A stretch of DNA of 64,000 bases from Erwinia sp. S63 (GTDB lineage: Bacteria > Pseudomonadota > Gammaproteobacteria > Enterobacterales > Enterobacteriaceae): positions 167,884-231,883 of the forward strand of contig NZ_JACVUP010000011.1 of NCBI RefSeq assembly GCF_016625195.1, in the 5' to 3' direction. A program made the position numbers and the translations under genes. Under the pieces are notes generated by a model. That model had not been told where the DNA came from and ran no database searches. It saw only the letters and a program-made list of their open reading frames with translations. Below are positions 54,018 through 64,000 of the stretch, piece by piece; within the stretch, counting starts at the first letter, position 1; every line of letters starts with the position of its first letter.

Positions 54018-55565
54018 TTACTGCCCGGCGAGGAAGAAGCGGAACGCCGGGTTATTCGCTTCATCGTGCCATTCGTAGCCCAACGCCGTGAGATGGGTTT
54101 CGAAATCCGGCTCTTGATCGTTGGCTTCGAAGGCCGCCAGCACGCGACCAAAATCGGTGCCGTGGCTGCGATAGTGGAACAGCGAGATATTCCAGTGCGC
54201 GCCCAGCGTCTGCAGGAATTTCAGCAGCGCGCCCGGCGCTTCCGGGAATTCAAAGCTGAATAAGCGCTCGCGCAAAGGCTTCGATGGACGACCACCCACC
54301 ATGTAGCGCACGTGCAGCTTCGCCATCTCATCATCAGACAGATCCACCACCTGATATCCACCTTCGCTGAGCTGGCTGATGATTTCACTGCGCTCTTCCA
54401 GACCGCGCGTTAAGCGCACCCCAACGAAGATGCAGGCGTTATCGGCATCCGCATAGCGATAGTTGAACTCGGTGATGGAACGGCCACCCAGCGTCTGACA
54501 GAAACGCAGGAAACTGCCCTGCTGTTCTGGAATCGTCACCGCCAGCAACGCTTCGCGCTGTTCACCAATTTCACATCGTTCTGACACATAGCGCAGACCG
54601 TGGAAGTTAACGTTGGCGCCCGACAAGACGTGCGCGAGGCGCTCGCCTTTGATGTCGTGCTGCTGGATGTACTTCTTCATCCCTGCCAGCGCCAGCGCCC
54701 CAGAGGGTTCCGCCACCGCACGCACATCTTCAAACAGGTCTTTCACTGCCGCGCAGATGGCATCGCTGTCCACGGTGATGATGTCATCGAGATACTCTTT
54801 GCACAGGCGGAAAGTTTCACTGCCGATGCGCTTCACCGCCACGCCTTCAGCAAACAACCCGACACGCGCCAGATCCACCGGCTCGCCGGCATCCAGTGCC
54901 GCTTTCAGGCAGGCCGAATCTTCCGACTCCACCGCGATCACTTTGATCTGCGGCATCAGCTGTTTGATCAGCACCGCCACGCCCGCCGCCAGACCGCCAC
55001 CGCCAACTGGCACGAAGACGCGATCGATATGCGCATCCTGCTGCAACAGTTCCATCGCCAATGTGCCCTGTCCGGCAATCACTGCCGGGTGGTCAAACGG
55101 ATGCACAAAGGTGTAGCCCTGCTGCTCGGCCAGCTCAATCGCTTTGGCTTTTGCCTCGTCGAAGTTAGCACCAAACAGATAAGCCTCACCGCCAAATGCG
55201 CGCACTGCATCAACCTTGATGTCTGCCGTGGCCAACGGCATCACAATCAGTGATTTGATGCCAAGCGTGCTGGCCGAAAGCGCCACACCCTGCGCGTGGT
55301 TACCGGCCGAAGCCGTAATCACGCCGCGTGCTTTTTGCTCTTCGGTCAGCCCGGCAATCATCGCGTACGCCCCGCGCAGCTTGAAGCTGTGCACCGGCTG
55401 ACGATCCTCACGCTTCACCAGAATGGTGTTGCCGAGACGCGATGAAATTTTTTCCATTTTTTGCAGCGGCGTGACATGGGCAATTTCATACACAGGCGCA
55501 CGCAGCACTGCGCGCAGATACTCCGCGCCGTTAGGCGACGCGGGTAGCGGTTGAGACTCAGCCAT
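54018..55565 (-). CDS. ilvA: Threonine dehydratase, biosynthetic
   Basis: A 515-residue PLP enzyme (E. coli 514) that deaminates threonine to 2-oxobutanoate, the first step to isoleucine. PLP lysine is Lys62 in VHSFKLRGAYAM; the glycine loop is VPVGGGGLAAGVA. Two C-terminal ACT-like domains (from about 325) allow inhibition by isoleucine. Last gene of ilvGMEDA, six bases after ilvD. Confidence 0.97.
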   Translation of the reverse strand: MAESQPLPASPNGAEYLRAVLRAPVYEIAHVTPLQKMEKISSRLGNTILVKREDRQPVHSFKLRGAYAMIAGLTEEQKARGVITASAGNHAQGVALSASTLGIKSLIVMPLATADIKVDAVRAFGGEAYLFGANFDEAKAKAIELAEQQGYTFVHPFDHPAVIAGQGTLAMELLQQDAHIDRVFVPVGGGGLAAGVAVLIKQLMPQIKVIAVESEDSACLKAALDAGEPVDLARVGLFAEGVAVKRIGSETFRLCKEYLDDIITVDSDAICAAVKDLFEDVRAVAEPSGALALAGMKKYIQQHDIKGERLAHVLSGANVNFHGLRYVSERCEIGEQREALLAVTIPEQQGSFLRFCQTLGGRSITEFNYRYADADNACIFVGVRLTRGLEERSEIISQLSEGGYQVVDLSDDEMAKLHVRYMVGGRPSKPLRERLFSFEFPEAPGALLKFLQTLGAHWNISLFHYRSHGTDFGRVLAAFEANDQEPDFETHLTALGYEWHDEANNPAFRFFLAGQ

Positions 55566-55571
55566 CAGTTG

Positions 55572-57422
55572 TTAGCCTCCCAGCTTGGACTTATCGCGTA
55601 CCGCGCCTTTATCAGCGCTGGTCGCGAGTGATGCATAAGCACGCAGAGCGAAGGACACGGCACGTTCACGATTGTGTGGTGTGTAAGCCGCTTCGCCACG
55701 CGCCTGCTCTTTTTCACGACGAGCATGGATTTCGTTGTCTGGCAGATCCAGATGGATACGACGGTTCGGGATATCCAGCTCGATCATGTCGCCATCCTGG
55801 ATCAGCGCAATGGTGCCGCCGCTTGCCGCTTCTGGCGAGATGTGACCGACAGAGAGACCGGAAGAACCACCCGAGAAACGACCATCGGTGATCAGCGCAC
55901 AGGCTTTGCCCAGACCCATCGATTTCAGATAAGTGGTTGGATACAGCATTTCCTGCATGCCCGGACCGCCTTTCGGCCCTTCGTAGCGGATCACCACGCA
56001 GTCGCCTGCCACCACTTTGCCACCGAGGATCGCGGCAACCGCATCATCCTGGCTTTCGTAGACTTTGGCCGGACCTTTAAAGGTCAGCAATTCCGCGTCC
56101 ACGCTGGCGGTTTTCACGATACAACCATCTTCAGAGATGTTGCCGTACAACACTGCCAGACCACCATCCTGAGAGAACGCGTGCTCACGAGTACGGATAC
56201 AACCCTCTTTACGGTCATCATCCAGCGTGTCCCAGCGGCAATCCTGTGAGAATGCCTGCGTGGTACGAATACCGGCTGGGCCCGCGCGGAACATTTTCTT
56301 CACCGCTTCGTCATTGGTCAGCATGATGTCGTACTGATCCAGCGTTTCACGCATGCTCTGCTGCAGAACGTTGCGCGCACTGGTGTCGATCAGCCCTGCA
56401 CGATCTAATTCGCCCAGAATCGCAACAACGCCACCCGCACGGTGCACATCTTCCATGTGATATTTCGGCGTACTTGGTGCCACTTTGCACAGGTGCGGCA
56501 CTTTACGTGACAGGCGATCGATATCCGACATGTTGAATTCGATTTCGCCTTCCTGCGCCGCTGCCAGCAGGTGCAGAACGGTGTTGGTGGAACCGCCCAT
56601 GGCGATATCCAGCGTCATCGCATTCTCAAATGCCGCTTTGGTAGCGATGTTGCGTGGTAATACGCGCTCATCCTCCTGCTCGTAATATTTTTTCGTCAGG
56701 CTAACGATGCGCTTACCGGCATTGAGGAACAGCTCTTTACGGTCGGCGTGGGTCGCCAGCAGTGAGCCGTTACCCGGCTGTGCCAGGCCCAGCGCTTCGG
56801 CCAGACAGTTCATGGAGTTGGCGGTGAACATCCCTGAGCAAGAACCGCAGGTTGGACAGGCAGAACGCTCGATTTTATCGCTGTCTTCATCGCTGACGTT
56901 CGGGTTCGCACCCTGGATCATCGCATCAACCAGATCCAGCTTGATGATTTTGTCGGACAGCTTGGTTTTACCGGCTTCCATCGGGCCACCGGAGACAAAG
57001 ATCACCGGGATATTGAGACGCAGTGCTGCCATCAACATGCCGGGAGTGATTTTGTCGCAGTTAGAGATACACACCATGGCATCGGCGCAGTGTGCGTTAA
57101 CCATGTACTCTACGGAGTCGGCGATCAGCTCGCGCGAAGGCAGTGAATACAGCATGCCGCCATGACCCATGGCGATACCGTCATCCACCGCGATGGTGTT
57201 GAACTCTTTAGCAACACCACCGACAGCTTCGATTTGCTCAGCCACCAGCTTGCCCATATCGCGCAGGTGCACGTGGCCCGGTACGAACTGGGTGAATGAG
57301 TTAACTACGGCGATAATCGGCTTGCCGAAATCGTCATCGGTCATCCCTGTGGCGCGCCACAAGGCGCGGGCACCCGCCATATTACGGCCATGGGTGGTAG
57401 TGGCAGAACGGTACTTAGGCAT
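55572..57422 (-). CDS. ilvD: Dihydroxy-acid dehydratase
   Basis: A 616-residue iron-sulfur enzyme, as in E. coli. Cluster cysteines occur in [12 protein letters not shown] and [17 protein letters not shown]. It dehydrates dihydroxy acids to 2-keto acids. Follows ilvE after 61 bases containing a hairpin ACGCGGG/CCCGCGT (57450-57473), a likely RNA-stability element. Confidence 0.97.
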   Translation of the reverse strand: MPKYRSATTTHGRNMAGARALWRATGMTDDDFGKPIIAVVNSFTQFVPGHVHLRDMGKLVAEQIEAVGGVAKEFNTIAVDDGIAMGHGGMLYSLPSRELIADSVEYMVNAHCADAMVCISNCDKITPGMLMAALRLNIPVIFVSGGPMEAGKTKLSDKIIKLDLVDAMIQGANPNVSDEDSDKIERSACPTCGSCSGMFTANSMNCLAEALGLAQPGNGSLLATHADRKELFLNAGKRIVSLTKKYYEQEDERVLPRNIATKAAFENAMTLDIAMGGSTNTVLHLLAAAQEGEIEFNMSDIDRLSRKVPHLCKVAPSTPKYHMEDVHRAGGVVAILGELDRAGLIDTSARNVLQQSMRETLDQYDIMLTNDEAVKKMFRAGPAGIRTTQAFSQDCRWDTLDDDRKEGCIRTREHAFSQDGGLAVLYGNISEDGCIVKTASVDAELLTFKGPAKVYESQDDAVAAILGGKVVAGDCVVIRYEGPKGGPGMQEMLYPTTYLKSMGLGKACALITDGRFSGGSSGLSVGHISPEAASGGTIALIQDGDMIELDIPNRRIHLDLPDNEIHARREKEQARGEAAYTPHNRERAVSFALRAYASLATSADKGAVRDKSKLGG

Positions 57423-57483
57423 GCTCTATTTACTCCAGTCTGAAATATGACGCGGGCGCAGCTGCACCCGCGTAACTGTCTTG

Positions 57484-58413
57484 TTATGGATTAACCTGAT
57501 CCAACCAGCCGTACTTGTCTTCGGTTTCACCGGTGAACAGGCCGAAGAATGCGCTCTGAATTTTGGTGGTGACTGGACCACGTTTACCTGCACCCACCTG
57601 GATACCATCAACGCTGCGTACCGGGGTGATTTCTGCTGCCGTACCGGACATGAACACTTCGTCAGCCAGGTACAGGGATTCACGTGACAGGGTTTGCTCA
57701 CGCACTTCAATACCCAGGTCGATCGCCAGCTTGATGATGGCGTCACGGGTGATGCCCGGCAGGGCTGAAGAAGTGAACGGCGGCGTGAACAGAATGCCAT
57801 CTTTCACTTCGAACAAGTTTTCGCCAGCACCTTCTGAAATATAGCCGTTGGTGTCGAGAGCGATACCTTCCTGATAGCCGTGGCGACGCGCTTCGCTGCC
57901 GACCAACAGTGAGGAGAGGTAGTTACCACCGGCTTTAGCCGCGGTTGGCAGGGTATTCGGTGCAACACGGTTCCATGAAGACACCATCGCATCGATACCG
58001 TTTTCCAGTGCTTCAGCACCCAGGTAAGCACCCCATGGGAAAGCAGCGATGATCACGTCGGTGGTGTAGCCATCTGGTGGGTTCACACCCAGACCTACGT
58101 CGCCAACAAACGCCAATGGACGAATGTAAGCGCTTTTCAGTTTGTTCACACGAATCACTTCGCGGCACGCTTCCATCAGCTCATCAACAGAGGCGGCGAT
58201 AGGAAAACGATAGATTTTGGCGGAGTCGTGCAGACGCTGCATGTGTTCACGGTGACGGAACACCACTGGGCCTTTGTGTGAGTCGTAGCAACGTACGCCT
58301 TCAAACACTGAAGTACCGTAGTGCAGTGCGTGAGACATGACGCTAACCTTAGCGTCTTCCCACTTAACCATCTCCCCGTTGAACCAAATAAAGTCTGCTT
58401 TCTTCGTACTCAT
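57484..58413 (-). CDS. ilvE: Branched-chain amino acid aminotransferase
   Basis: A 309-residue fold-type IV PLP enzyme, same length as E. coli. PLP lysine is Lys160 (TAAKAGGNY); the EGENLFEV-type phosphate site appears as EGAGENLFEVKDG. Performs the last transamination to Ile, Val and Leu. Start after AAGGAAATAGCA. 18 bases after ilvM. Confidence 0.97.
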   Translation of the reverse strand: MSTKKADFIWFNGEMVKWEDAKVSVMSHALHYGTSVFEGVRCYDSHKGPVVFRHREHMQRLHDSAKIYRFPIAASVDELMEACREVIRVNKLKSAYIRPLAFVGDVGLGVNPPDGYTTDVIIAAFPWGAYLGAEALENGIDAMVSSWNRVAPNTLPTAAKAGGNYLSSLLVGSEARRHGYQEGIALDTNGYISEGAGENLFEVKDGILFTPPFTSSALPGITRDAIIKLAIDLGIEVREQTLSRESLYLADEVFMSGTAAEITPVRSVDGIQVGAGKRGPVTTKIQSAFFGLFTGETEDKYGWLDQVNP

Positions 58414-58431
58414 TGCTATTTCCTTTGGCGA

Positions 58432-58689
58432 CTAAGCGCGGATTTGTTGTGATGTCTGTTGCTGGATCTCGACACAGGCGACATCCATGAGTTTGCTTAA
58501 CTGTGAAGACAGTAAATCGACCGAACGCTGGCTGGCAACGGTCATTTCGATGTTAATGTTTTCAGCGTTGATCGCAGATGCCATGTTCATCGAGCACACC
58601 TGGAAACCACGGTGGCGGACAACACGCAAAATGCGCTCCAATATTTCAGGGCGGAAGCGGGCTTCGATAGACAATTGATGCTGGTTCAT
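58432..58689 (-). CDS. ilvM: Acetolactate synthase II small (regulatory) subunit
   Basis: An 85-residue ACT-domain protein: [24 protein letters not shown] and the rest of the ACT fold. Needed for activity and stability of the IlvG subunit. Its ATG overlaps the ilvG stop (ATGA), which couples the subunits. Confidence 0.96.
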   Translation of the reverse strand: MNQHQLSIEARFRPEILERILRVVRHRGFQVCSMNMASAINAENINIEMTVASQRSVDLLSSQLSKLMDVACVEIQQQTSQQIRA

Positions 58690-60332
58690 GCGGTTTTCTC
58701 CATCATATTTGCATTGCTGGCACCCGGCGGTACCAATGGCCAGACGTTTTCATGCTCATCAATCGAAACATGCAGGAAGTAAGGACCTTCACTGTTCAGC
58801 AGAGCATCTATCGCGGCGTCGACCTGATCTTTACGGCTAATGTGCTGGCCTGGGATATCAAACGCGCTGGCCAGCGTAAGGAAATCGGGGTTATCGGTGA
58901 GGATGGTTTCACTGTAGCGGCCATCAAAGAACAGCTGCTGCCACTGGCGCACCATGCCTAAACGTTGGTTATCCAGCAGCAGGATTTTCACCGGCAGCTT
59001 ACCGCGCTTGATGGTGCCCAACTCCTGAATGTTCATCATGATTGAGCCATCGCCTGACACGCAGATCACGGTGTCTTGCGGGCGGGCAACCTGCGCGCCG
59101 ATAGCGGCTGGCAGACCAAAGCCCATGGTACCCAGGCCGCTGGAGGTGATGAAGTTCTCTGGCTGAGTGAAGCTCATGTGCTGCGCAGCCCACATCTGGT
59201 GCTGCCCCACATCGGTGGTCACCACGGCGCTGTCCGCTTTACGATCGGAGAGCTGTTTCAGCAGCAGCGGCGCATAAATCGCCTCACCTGGATGATCGTA
59301 ACGCCAGTCAAACTCGGCTTTCATCGCTTTCACTTCGGTACGCCAGCCCTCAATCTGCATCGGCATACTCAACGCGGGCAGCACTTGGTTCAAATCACCC
59401 TGCAATGAAACGTGCGCGCGACGCAATTTGTTCAACTCGGCCGGATCGATATCGATATGAATGACATTCGCATGCGGGGCGAAGGTGTCTAACTTGCCGG
59501 TGACGCGGTCGTCAAAGCGCGCGCCAACCGCAATCAATAAATCACAGGACTGTACTGCAAGGTTGGCGGCTTTGGTGCCGTGCATACCCAACATGCCGAG
59601 ATAGAGATCGCTACTGACGTCTGCACTTCCCAGGCCTTTCAACGTGGACACCGTTGGGATGCCGGTTGCTTCAGCCATGGCACGTAATGCAGGCACCGCT
59701 TGCGCCATGCCCACACCGCCGCCGATATACAGTATTGGCTTATGCGACTGCGCCATCAATGCGCAGGCTTCCGCGATATGCTCTGGCGAGTGACTGATCG
59801 TCTCTTCAACCGGCAACAGGTGTGGGGTTAAATCGGCACTGGCAATTTGGATGTCTTTCGGGATATCCACCAGAACCGGGCCGGGGCGGCCAGACTGGGC
59901 GATGGCAAAGGCTTCGGCCATCACGGAAGGCAAATCTTCGAGGGATTCAACCAGGAAACTGTGTTTGGTGCAGGCTAATGACAGGCCGAGAACGTCGATT
60001 TCCTGGAAGGCATCGGTGCCGATGAACGCAGATGAAACCTGACCGGTGATTGCGACAACCGGGATGGAATCCATAAACGCATCTGCCAAACCGGTGATCA
60101 GGTTAGTGGCGCCGGGACCGGAAGTGGCGATACACACGCCAGTTTTACCGGTGGCACGGGCATAACCGATCGCCGCCATCACTGCACCTTGCTCATGACG
60201 ACACAGTAGGTGTTCCACGCCGCCATCGTAGAGCGCATCGTACACTGGCATGATTGCGCCGCCAGGATAGCCAAACACTGTGTCGACACTCTGCGCGCGT
60301 AAAGCCTGAACTACCCACTGTGCACCTGTCAT
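58686..60332 (-). CDS. ilvG: Acetolactate synthase II large (catalytic) subunit
   Basis: A 548-residue ThDP/FAD enzyme, same length as functional E. coli IlvG. Catalytic Glu47 is in CRHEQGA, and the ThDP-binding motif GDGSIMMN is near 428. It condenses pyruvate with pyruvate or 2-oxobutanoate. The reading frame is complete, unlike E. coli K-12, where ilvG has a frameshift; AHAS II is thus expected to work. Two consecutive ATG codons follow AGGAGAATA; the second is taken by homology. Confidence 0.96.
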   Translation of the reverse strand: MTGAQWVVQALRAQSVDTVFGYPGGAIMPVYDALYDGGVEHLLCRHEQGAVMAAIGYARATGKTGVCIATSGPGATNLITGLADAFMDSIPVVAITGQVSSAFIGTDAFQEIDVLGLSLACTKHSFLVESLEDLPSVMAEAFAIAQSGRPGPVLVDIPKDIQIASADLTPHLLPVEETISHSPEHIAEACALMAQSHKPILYIGGGVGMAQAVPALRAMAEATGIPTVSTLKGLGSADVSSDLYLGMLGMHGTKAANLAVQSCDLLIAVGARFDDRVTGKLDTFAPHANVIHIDIDPAELNKLRRAHVSLQGDLNQVLPALSMPMQIEGWRTEVKAMKAEFDWRYDHPGEAIYAPLLLKQLSDRKADSAVVTTDVGQHQMWAAQHMSFTQPENFITSSGLGTMGFGLPAAIGAQVARPQDTVICVSGDGSIMMNIQELGTIKRGKLPVKILLLDNQRLGMVRQWQQLFFDGRYSETILTDNPDFLTLASAFDIPGQHISRKDQVDAAIDALLNSEGPYFLHVSIDEHENVWPLVPPGASNANMMEKTA

Positions 60333-60425
60333 CATTATTCTCCTGTATTCCTGGGGGAACAACAGAATTTTATGCTACTGCTCATAATCTGTTCCTCGCT
60401 GATTCGCTGATATTTAGCCAGGTCG

Positions 60426-60457
60426 AAAAAAAACCCCCGGACCTTTCGGTGCGGGGG
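60426..60457 (-). terminator. ilv leader attenuator
   Basis: Minus strand: CCCCCGCACCGAAAGGTCCG then GGGG and eight T, a strong GC stem with T-run, 25 bases past the leader peptide stop and about 95 before ilvG. Formed when leader translation is fast (Ile, Val and Leu tRNAs charged). Confidence 0.93.
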
Positions 60458-60481
60458 TTTTTGGAATTCCGGGCTTGATTT

Positions 60482-60580
60482 TTAAGCCTTTCTTTCTCCA
60501 AGCGATGCCCCGCACGGTGGGATAATAATCACCACCACGCTAATCACGACTAGGCTAATCACTTGTAGAAGGGCTTTCAT
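60482..60580 (-). CDS. ilvL: ilvGMEDA operon leader peptide
   Basis: A 32-residue leader peptide, same length as E. coli IlvL and nearly the same sequence in the middle: ISLVVISVVVIIIPPCGA. It is dense in Ile, Val and Leu codons, so ribosome stalling by lack of any of the three charged tRNAs favours the antiterminator. Start MKALLQV. Confidence 0.96.
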   Translation of the reverse strand: MKALLQVISLVVISVVVIIIPPCGASLGERKA

Positions 60581-60907
60581 GTGTTGTCTGTTTTTTCGAT
60601 TGTTCGAAGTAATACCTACAGAGTTACCATAGTTATCCACGCATTGACAATTATTTTCATAATGTTTTTTTATGACGCGAGTAATCGGCTTGGGTTATCG
60701 CCTTGTAAGTTAAAGGTTATTTTTAGATGTGAATATTTTTCATTACGTACGCGGCGTAATCGCCCTTTTAGTTTTGCGATATCGCTCTCAATTGCTGCGA
60801 ACGTCCCGTAAAAACCAGCGATTCGCTGGAATCAGGCGCTGATATTTTTTAATCGCATTCGTATTCGGAATTTGCCCCCCGCATGATGAAGACAACAAGG
60901 AGTGATT
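60581..60907. other. ilvL-yifB divergent promoter region
   Basis: About 330 AT-rich bases with the ilvL promoter (minus) and the yifB promoter (plus). A TTGTCA hexamer on the minus strand (60642-60647) is a possible -35 of ilv, but no good -10 follows at the right spacing. A 76-codon plus-strand frame from 60581 has no support. Confidence 0.45.
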
Positions 60908-62428
60908 ATGTCTTTATCAAAGGTTTTAACACGCGCGGCGCTCGGTGTGCAGGCACCATTGGTGACGGTCGAAGTACATATCAGTAAGGGCTTGCCCGCT
61001 TTGACGCTGGTTGGCCTGCCCGAAACCACGGTAAAGGAGGCCCGCGAACGGGTGCGCAGTGCCATTATCAATAGCGGATTCACCTTCCCGGCGAAACGCG
61101 TCACCATCAATTTGGCTCCTGCCGACCTGCCAAAAGAAGGTGGTCGCTACGACCTTCCCATCGCCATTGCGATTCTCGCGGCCTCAGAGCAGCTTCCTGA
61201 CGCGAAACTGGCGCACTATGAGTTCCTGGGGGAGTTAGCACTCAACGGCGCGCTCTGTGGCGTTCAGGCCTCTATTCCTGCTGCGATGGCCGCATTGCAA
61301 GCCGGCAGGCAGATGGTGTTAGCTGAAGAGAATCAACAGGATGTCGGATTGATTCAACAAGGGGAAACGCTGGTTGGTAAACATTTACTCGAGATCTGCG
61401 CCTTCCTGCATAACCAGTCAACACTCACTGTTGCGCATTATCAACCTGAGGCTCTGCAACAGGAAAGCCAGGATCTCAGCGAAATCATCGGTCAGGAACA
61501 AGGACGCCGCGCGCTGGAGATCACTGCCGCTGGCGGGCATAACTTGTTACTGCTAGGACCGCCCGGCACAGGGAAAACCATGCTGGCGACTCGCCTGCCC
61601 GGCATTATGCCGCCTCTGGACGACCAGGAAGCGCTGGAGTGCGCAGCGATTAATAGCTTAGTCAGCAGCCGAAATATCCATCACCAGTGGCGCAGAAGGC
61701 CATTCAGAGCACCTCATCACAGTGCGTCGCTGTATGCATTAGTGGGAGGGGGTGCACTCCCGCGGCCAGGTGAGATTTCACTGGCGCATAATGGCGTCCT
61801 GTTTCTGGATGAACTCCCGGAGTTTGACCGCAAAGTACTGGATGCATTACGAGAGCCCATTGAATCCGGAGAGATCGCTATTTCCCGTGCACGCGCCAAA
61901 GTCACTTATCCAGCCCGCTTTCAGTTGATTGGTGCCATGAACCCAAGTCCTACAGGACATTATCAAGGCAATCACAACCGATGCACGCCACAACAGGTGC
62001 TGCGCTATTTGAGCCGGCTCTCTGGTCCGTTCCTTGATCGCTTTGATCTGTCTCTGGAAATCCCGCTGCTTCCCAGCGGAACCTTAAGCCATAAACAGGA
62101 AGTCAGTGAGAGTAGCGAGAGCGTACTTAAACGCGTCCTTGCCGCGCGTCAGCGGCAAGTCCAACGAGCAGGCAAAGTAAACGCGCATTTATCTAATCCG
62201 GAGATTGCCCAGTGCTGTGAGTTGAAGCAGGAAGATGCTGTATGGCTGGAAGCCGTATTGAACTCTTTGGGTCTTTCTGTGCGTGCGTGGCAACGTATTT
62301 TGAAAGTGGCCAGGACGATTGCCGATTTGGCGGAGGAAGAGAGGATTTCGCGACAGCATTTGCAGGAGGCAGTGGGCTATCGCAGCATTGACCGATTGCT
62401 CATCTATCTGCATAAAAGTCTGGAATAA
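60908..62428 (+). CDS. yifB: ComM/YifB, AAA+ Mg-chelatase-like helicase
   Basis: A 506-residue protein, same length as E. coli YifB. N-terminal Lon-protease-like domain (TVEVHISKGLPALTLVGLPE), then an AAA+ domain with Walker A GPPGTGKTM near 217 and Walker B GVLFLDELPEFDR, and a C-terminal Mg_chelatase region. The homologue ComM is a hexameric helicase that promotes branch migration in natural transformation. Start ATG preceded by AAGGAG; a GTG two codons earlier is not needed. Confidence 0.95.
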   Translation: MSLSKVLTRAALGVQAPLVTVEVHISKGLPALTLVGLPETTVKEARERVRSAIINSGFTFPAKRVTINLAPADLPKEGGRYDLPIAIAILAASEQLPDAKLAHYEFLGELALNGALCGVQASIPAAMAALQAGRQMVLAEENQQDVGLIQQGETLVGKHLLEICAFLHNQSTLTVAHYQPEALQQESQDLSEIIGQEQGRRALEITAAGGHNLLLLGPPGTGKTMLATRLPGIMPPLDDQEALECAAINSLVSSRNIHHQWRRRPFRAPHHSASLYALVGGGALPRPGEISLAHNGVLFLDELPEFDRKVLDALREPIESGEIAISRARAKVTYPARFQLIGAMNPSPTGHYQGNHNRCTPQQVLRYLSRLSGPFLDRFDLSLEIPLLPSGTLSHKQEVSESSESVLKRVLAARQRQVQRAGKVNAHLSNPEIAQCCELKQEDAVWLEAVLNSLGLSVRAWQRILKVARTIADLAEEERISRQHLQEAVGYRSIDRLLIYLHKSLE

Positions 62429-62460
62429 AAAACGGGGCTTGAGAAGCCCCGTTATTTTTT
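62425..62460. terminator. Bidirectional terminator between yifB and maoP
   Basis: AACGGGGCTT-GAG-AAGCCCCGTT with T on the plus side and AAAAAA before it, so T-runs are present on both strands. Confidence 0.92.
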
Positions 62461-62797
62461 AATCATCGCTATCGCTAAAGTCTTCCACAGTGTCCATCTG
62501 CGGCTTACCGCCAGACAATGTGTGGAAACGCTTAGGACGCTTAATACGTGCGGTATATTTCGACCAGACACGTTCAGCTTCCGTTTGCGGCTCACGCAGA
62601 CCACGACATACTTCTAAAAACGAACGCTCTTCTTCTGTCGTGGGTTCACGCTTGGCGAGGTCCAGTTCATTGAAGGCGTAACCGTGGCGTTCCAGAAGCT
62701 GAGCTTCTTTAATGGTGAAGTCACCATGACGTGAAAAACCACGAGGGTAATGTTTGTTATCAAAGAAACGATTTGTTGTTGCGAAGCTATCCGCCAT
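62459..62797 (-). CDS. maoP: Macrodomain Ori protein MaoP
   Basis: A 112-residue protein, same length as E. coli MaoP (YifE) and nearly identical in [20 protein letters not shown] and [15 protein letters not shown]. With the maoS site it organises the Ori macrodomain. Acidic tail ends DSDD. The homologous start at 62797 is used. Divergent from hdfR. Confidence 0.95.
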   Translation of the reverse strand: MADSFATTNRFFDNKHYPRGFSRHGDFTIKEAQLLERHGYAFNELDLAKREPTTEEERSFLEVCRGLREPQTEAERVWSKYTARIKRPKRFHTLSGGKPQMDTVEDFSDSDD

Positions 62798-62834
62798 TTT
62801 ACACGCTCCCGACTCTCTTATGGCCGTGCTATTT

Positions 62835-62851
62835 ATGGCGCGGAGTATTAG
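62835..62851 (-). promoter_or_regulatory. maoS site overlapping the maoP promoter
   Basis: CTAATACTCCGCGCCAT on the minus strand, equal to the 17-base E. coli maoS as I recall it, and in the same place upstream of maoP. It overlaps a -10 (TAATAC, 62845-62850) that follows TTTACA (62867-62872) by 16 bases. Confidence 0.72.
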
Positions 62852-62857
62852 ATAGGC

Positions 62858-62886
62858 TTGACAGAGTGTAAAACAAAACATTTAAA
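62858..62886 (+). promoter_or_regulatory. hdfR promoter
   Basis: TTGACA (62858-62863), 17-base spacer, TTTAAA (62881-62886), 33 bases before the hdfR start codon. Confidence 0.65.
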
Positions 62887-62918
62887 TCAGTACGACAAAC
62901 ATTTTTTGGGAGAATGCT

Positions 62919-63740
62919 GTGGATACGGAATTACTGAAAACTTTCCTCGAAGTGAGCAGAACACGCCATTTCGGGCGTGCTGCTGAAGCGCTTTACCTCA
63001 CGCAATCTGCCGTTAGTTTTCGCATTCGTCAGCTGGAAAATCAGTTGGGGGTTAACCTTTTCACCCGTCACCGAAATAATATTCGTCTGACCTCTGCGGG
63101 TGAGCGTTTATTACCCTATGCAGAGAGCCTGATGAGCACCTGGTTGATGGCTAAAAAGGAAGTTTCGCATACACAACAGCATCATGAGCTATCGATAGGC
63201 GCCAGCGCATCGTTGTGGGAAGCTTATCTAACCCCTTGGTTAAAAACGCTTTATGAGAATCATGAAAGCCTTCATCTTGAAGCGCGTATTGCACAACGGC
63301 ATTTACTGGTAAAGCAGTTACATGAGCGTCAGTTGGATCTTTTGATCACCACCGAAGCGCCAAAAATGGATGAATTAACCAGTCAACAGATTGGTCATAT
63401 TTCTCTCTCGCTTTTCCGTGCACGTAAGACCGAGAAACGTGAAAAATATGATTACATTAAACTGGAATGGGGGGCGGATTTTCATCAACACGAGAGTTAT
63501 TTGTCCAGTGATGATGTGCCAGTATTGACCACAACTTCAGCGCATGTGACACGTGAATTACTCCACACGACCGGTGCTTGTGCGTTTTTACCGGATTCAT
63601 GGCACAGCATTTATAGTGATTTGATGGTTATTCCAGATACACCTGTTGCCGTTCGGCCACTCTATGCGGTGTGGCTGCAGAATAGCGATCAACAAGCACA
63701 CATCAGACAGCTGCTTAAATATCCAGTTTTGACACAGTAA
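62919..63740 (+). CDS. hdfR: LysR family regulator HdfR
   Basis: A 273-residue LysR regulator (E. coli 279) matching HdfR, for example [34 protein letters not shown] and [19 protein letters not shown]. In E. coli HdfR represses flhDC and activates gltBD. Start is GTG as in E. coli, with GGGAGA upstream. Position next to maoP and the tRNA genes is conserved. Confidence 0.95.
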   Translation: MDTELLKTFLEVSRTRHFGRAAEALYLTQSAVSFRIRQLENQLGVNLFTRHRNNIRLTSAGERLLPYAESLMSTWLMAKKEVSHTQQHHELSIGASASLWEAYLTPWLKTLYENHESLHLEARIAQRHLLVKQLHERQLDLLITTEAPKMDELTSQQIGHISLSLFRARKTEKREKYDYIKLEWGADFHQHESYLSSDDVPVLTTTSAHVTRELLHTTGACAFLPDSWHSIYSDLMVIPDTPVAVRPLYAVWLQNSDQQAHIRQLLKYPVLTQ

Positions 63741-63830
63741 TACAACTTATTCGAGGGGGGTTGAGTGGATCTCAGTGAAACTCAATCTCTTTTCACCACT
63801 ACATTTCGATTTGAATGCTGAATTTTGGAC

Positions 63831-63860
63831 AAAAAAAATCCTTTGCCGAAGCAAAGGATT
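63831..63860 (-). terminator. Terminator of the rRNA/tRNA operon
   Basis: Minus strand: AATCCTTTGC-TTCG-GCAAAGGATT followed by T. A perfect ten-base stem with a stable TTCG loop, directly after tRNA-Trp. Confidence 0.93.
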
Positions 63861-63866
63861 GTTTTC

Positions 63867-63942
<76 letters not shown>

Positions 63943-63950
63943 AAATAGGG

Positions 63951-64000
63951 TGGCGGAACGGACGGGGCTCGAACCCGCGACCCCCTGCGTGACAGGCAGG
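63951..64000 (-). tRNA. aspT: tRNA-Asp (anticodon GTC), partial
   Basis: The 3' 50 bases are present on the minus strand: anticodon stem-loop CCTGCCTGTCACGCAGG, T arm with GGTTCGAG and encoded CCA. The 5' part, and probably an rRNA operon, lie beyond the right edge. Confidence 0.95.

Noticed and set aside
60581..60811. 76-codon plus-strand frame opposite the ilv leader region
   Set aside because: Lies in an AT-rich promoter region, no similarity or ribosome site.

Overview
The window is chromosomal DNA of an enterobacterium, most likely of the Erwiniaceae (Pantoea/Erwinia type). The right end carries the conserved origin-proximal block of enterobacteria: the 3' end of tRNA-Asp and tRNA-Trp (as at the end of E. 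coli rrnC), hdfR, maoP, yifB, ilvL-ilvGMEDA, and ilvY/ilvC. Proteins and even leader peptides match E. coli closely, but the order left of ilvC (yhjE-yhjD-yhjC and beyond) differs from E. coli K-12. No phage genes, insertion sequences or CRISPR arrays were seen.

Layout. 1-2433: start of the kdpFA potassium-pump operon behind an HD-GYP c-di-GMP phosphodiesterase. 2614-13486: scattered metabolic genes (2-hydroxyacid dehydrogenase with an MFS transporter, an orphan sugar-binding protein, GNAT enzymes, an ABC exporter, a LysR regulator with a yqjG-type glutathionyl-hydroquinone reductase and an esterase, and a TIM-barrel epimerase). 13606-14142: crcB/fluC behind a clear fluoride riboswitch. 14257-18839: a nucleoside hydrolase and the L-galactonate genes lgoD, lgoR, lgoT.

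18994-38388 is the most distinctive part: about 19 kb apparently devoted to scavenging peptides that contain D-amino acids. One half has an M19 dipeptidase with a LysR gene, divergent from a five-gene oligopeptide ABC importer ending in an S12-type D-aminopeptidase. The other half is one long minus-strand unit: a DUF1611 protein (DgcN type), a dipeptide/N-acyl amino acid epimerase (DgcA/YcjG type), a Gsi-type importer (gsiABCD-like), a DmpA-type S58 aminopeptidase, a DppA-type M55 D-aminopeptidase and an FAH-family enzyme. Peptides would be imported, cleaved by three unrelated D-aminopeptidases, and D-Glu or L-Ala-D-Glu converted to L-Glu.

38636-42073: a tiny AzuC-like protein gene, mntP with an MntR box, a small membrane protein, and mqo. 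42196-42872: a higBA toxin-antitoxin pair whose toxin is cut by an in-frame stop. 42927-51236: a LysE-type exporter/MocR regulator pair, GST, PhzF, SDR, and yhjC-yhjD-yhjE. 51499-60580: the complete isoleucine-valine system with leader attenuator, intact ilvG, and a terminator hidden in the end of ilvY. Several palindromic REP-like repeats of at least two families lie between genes.
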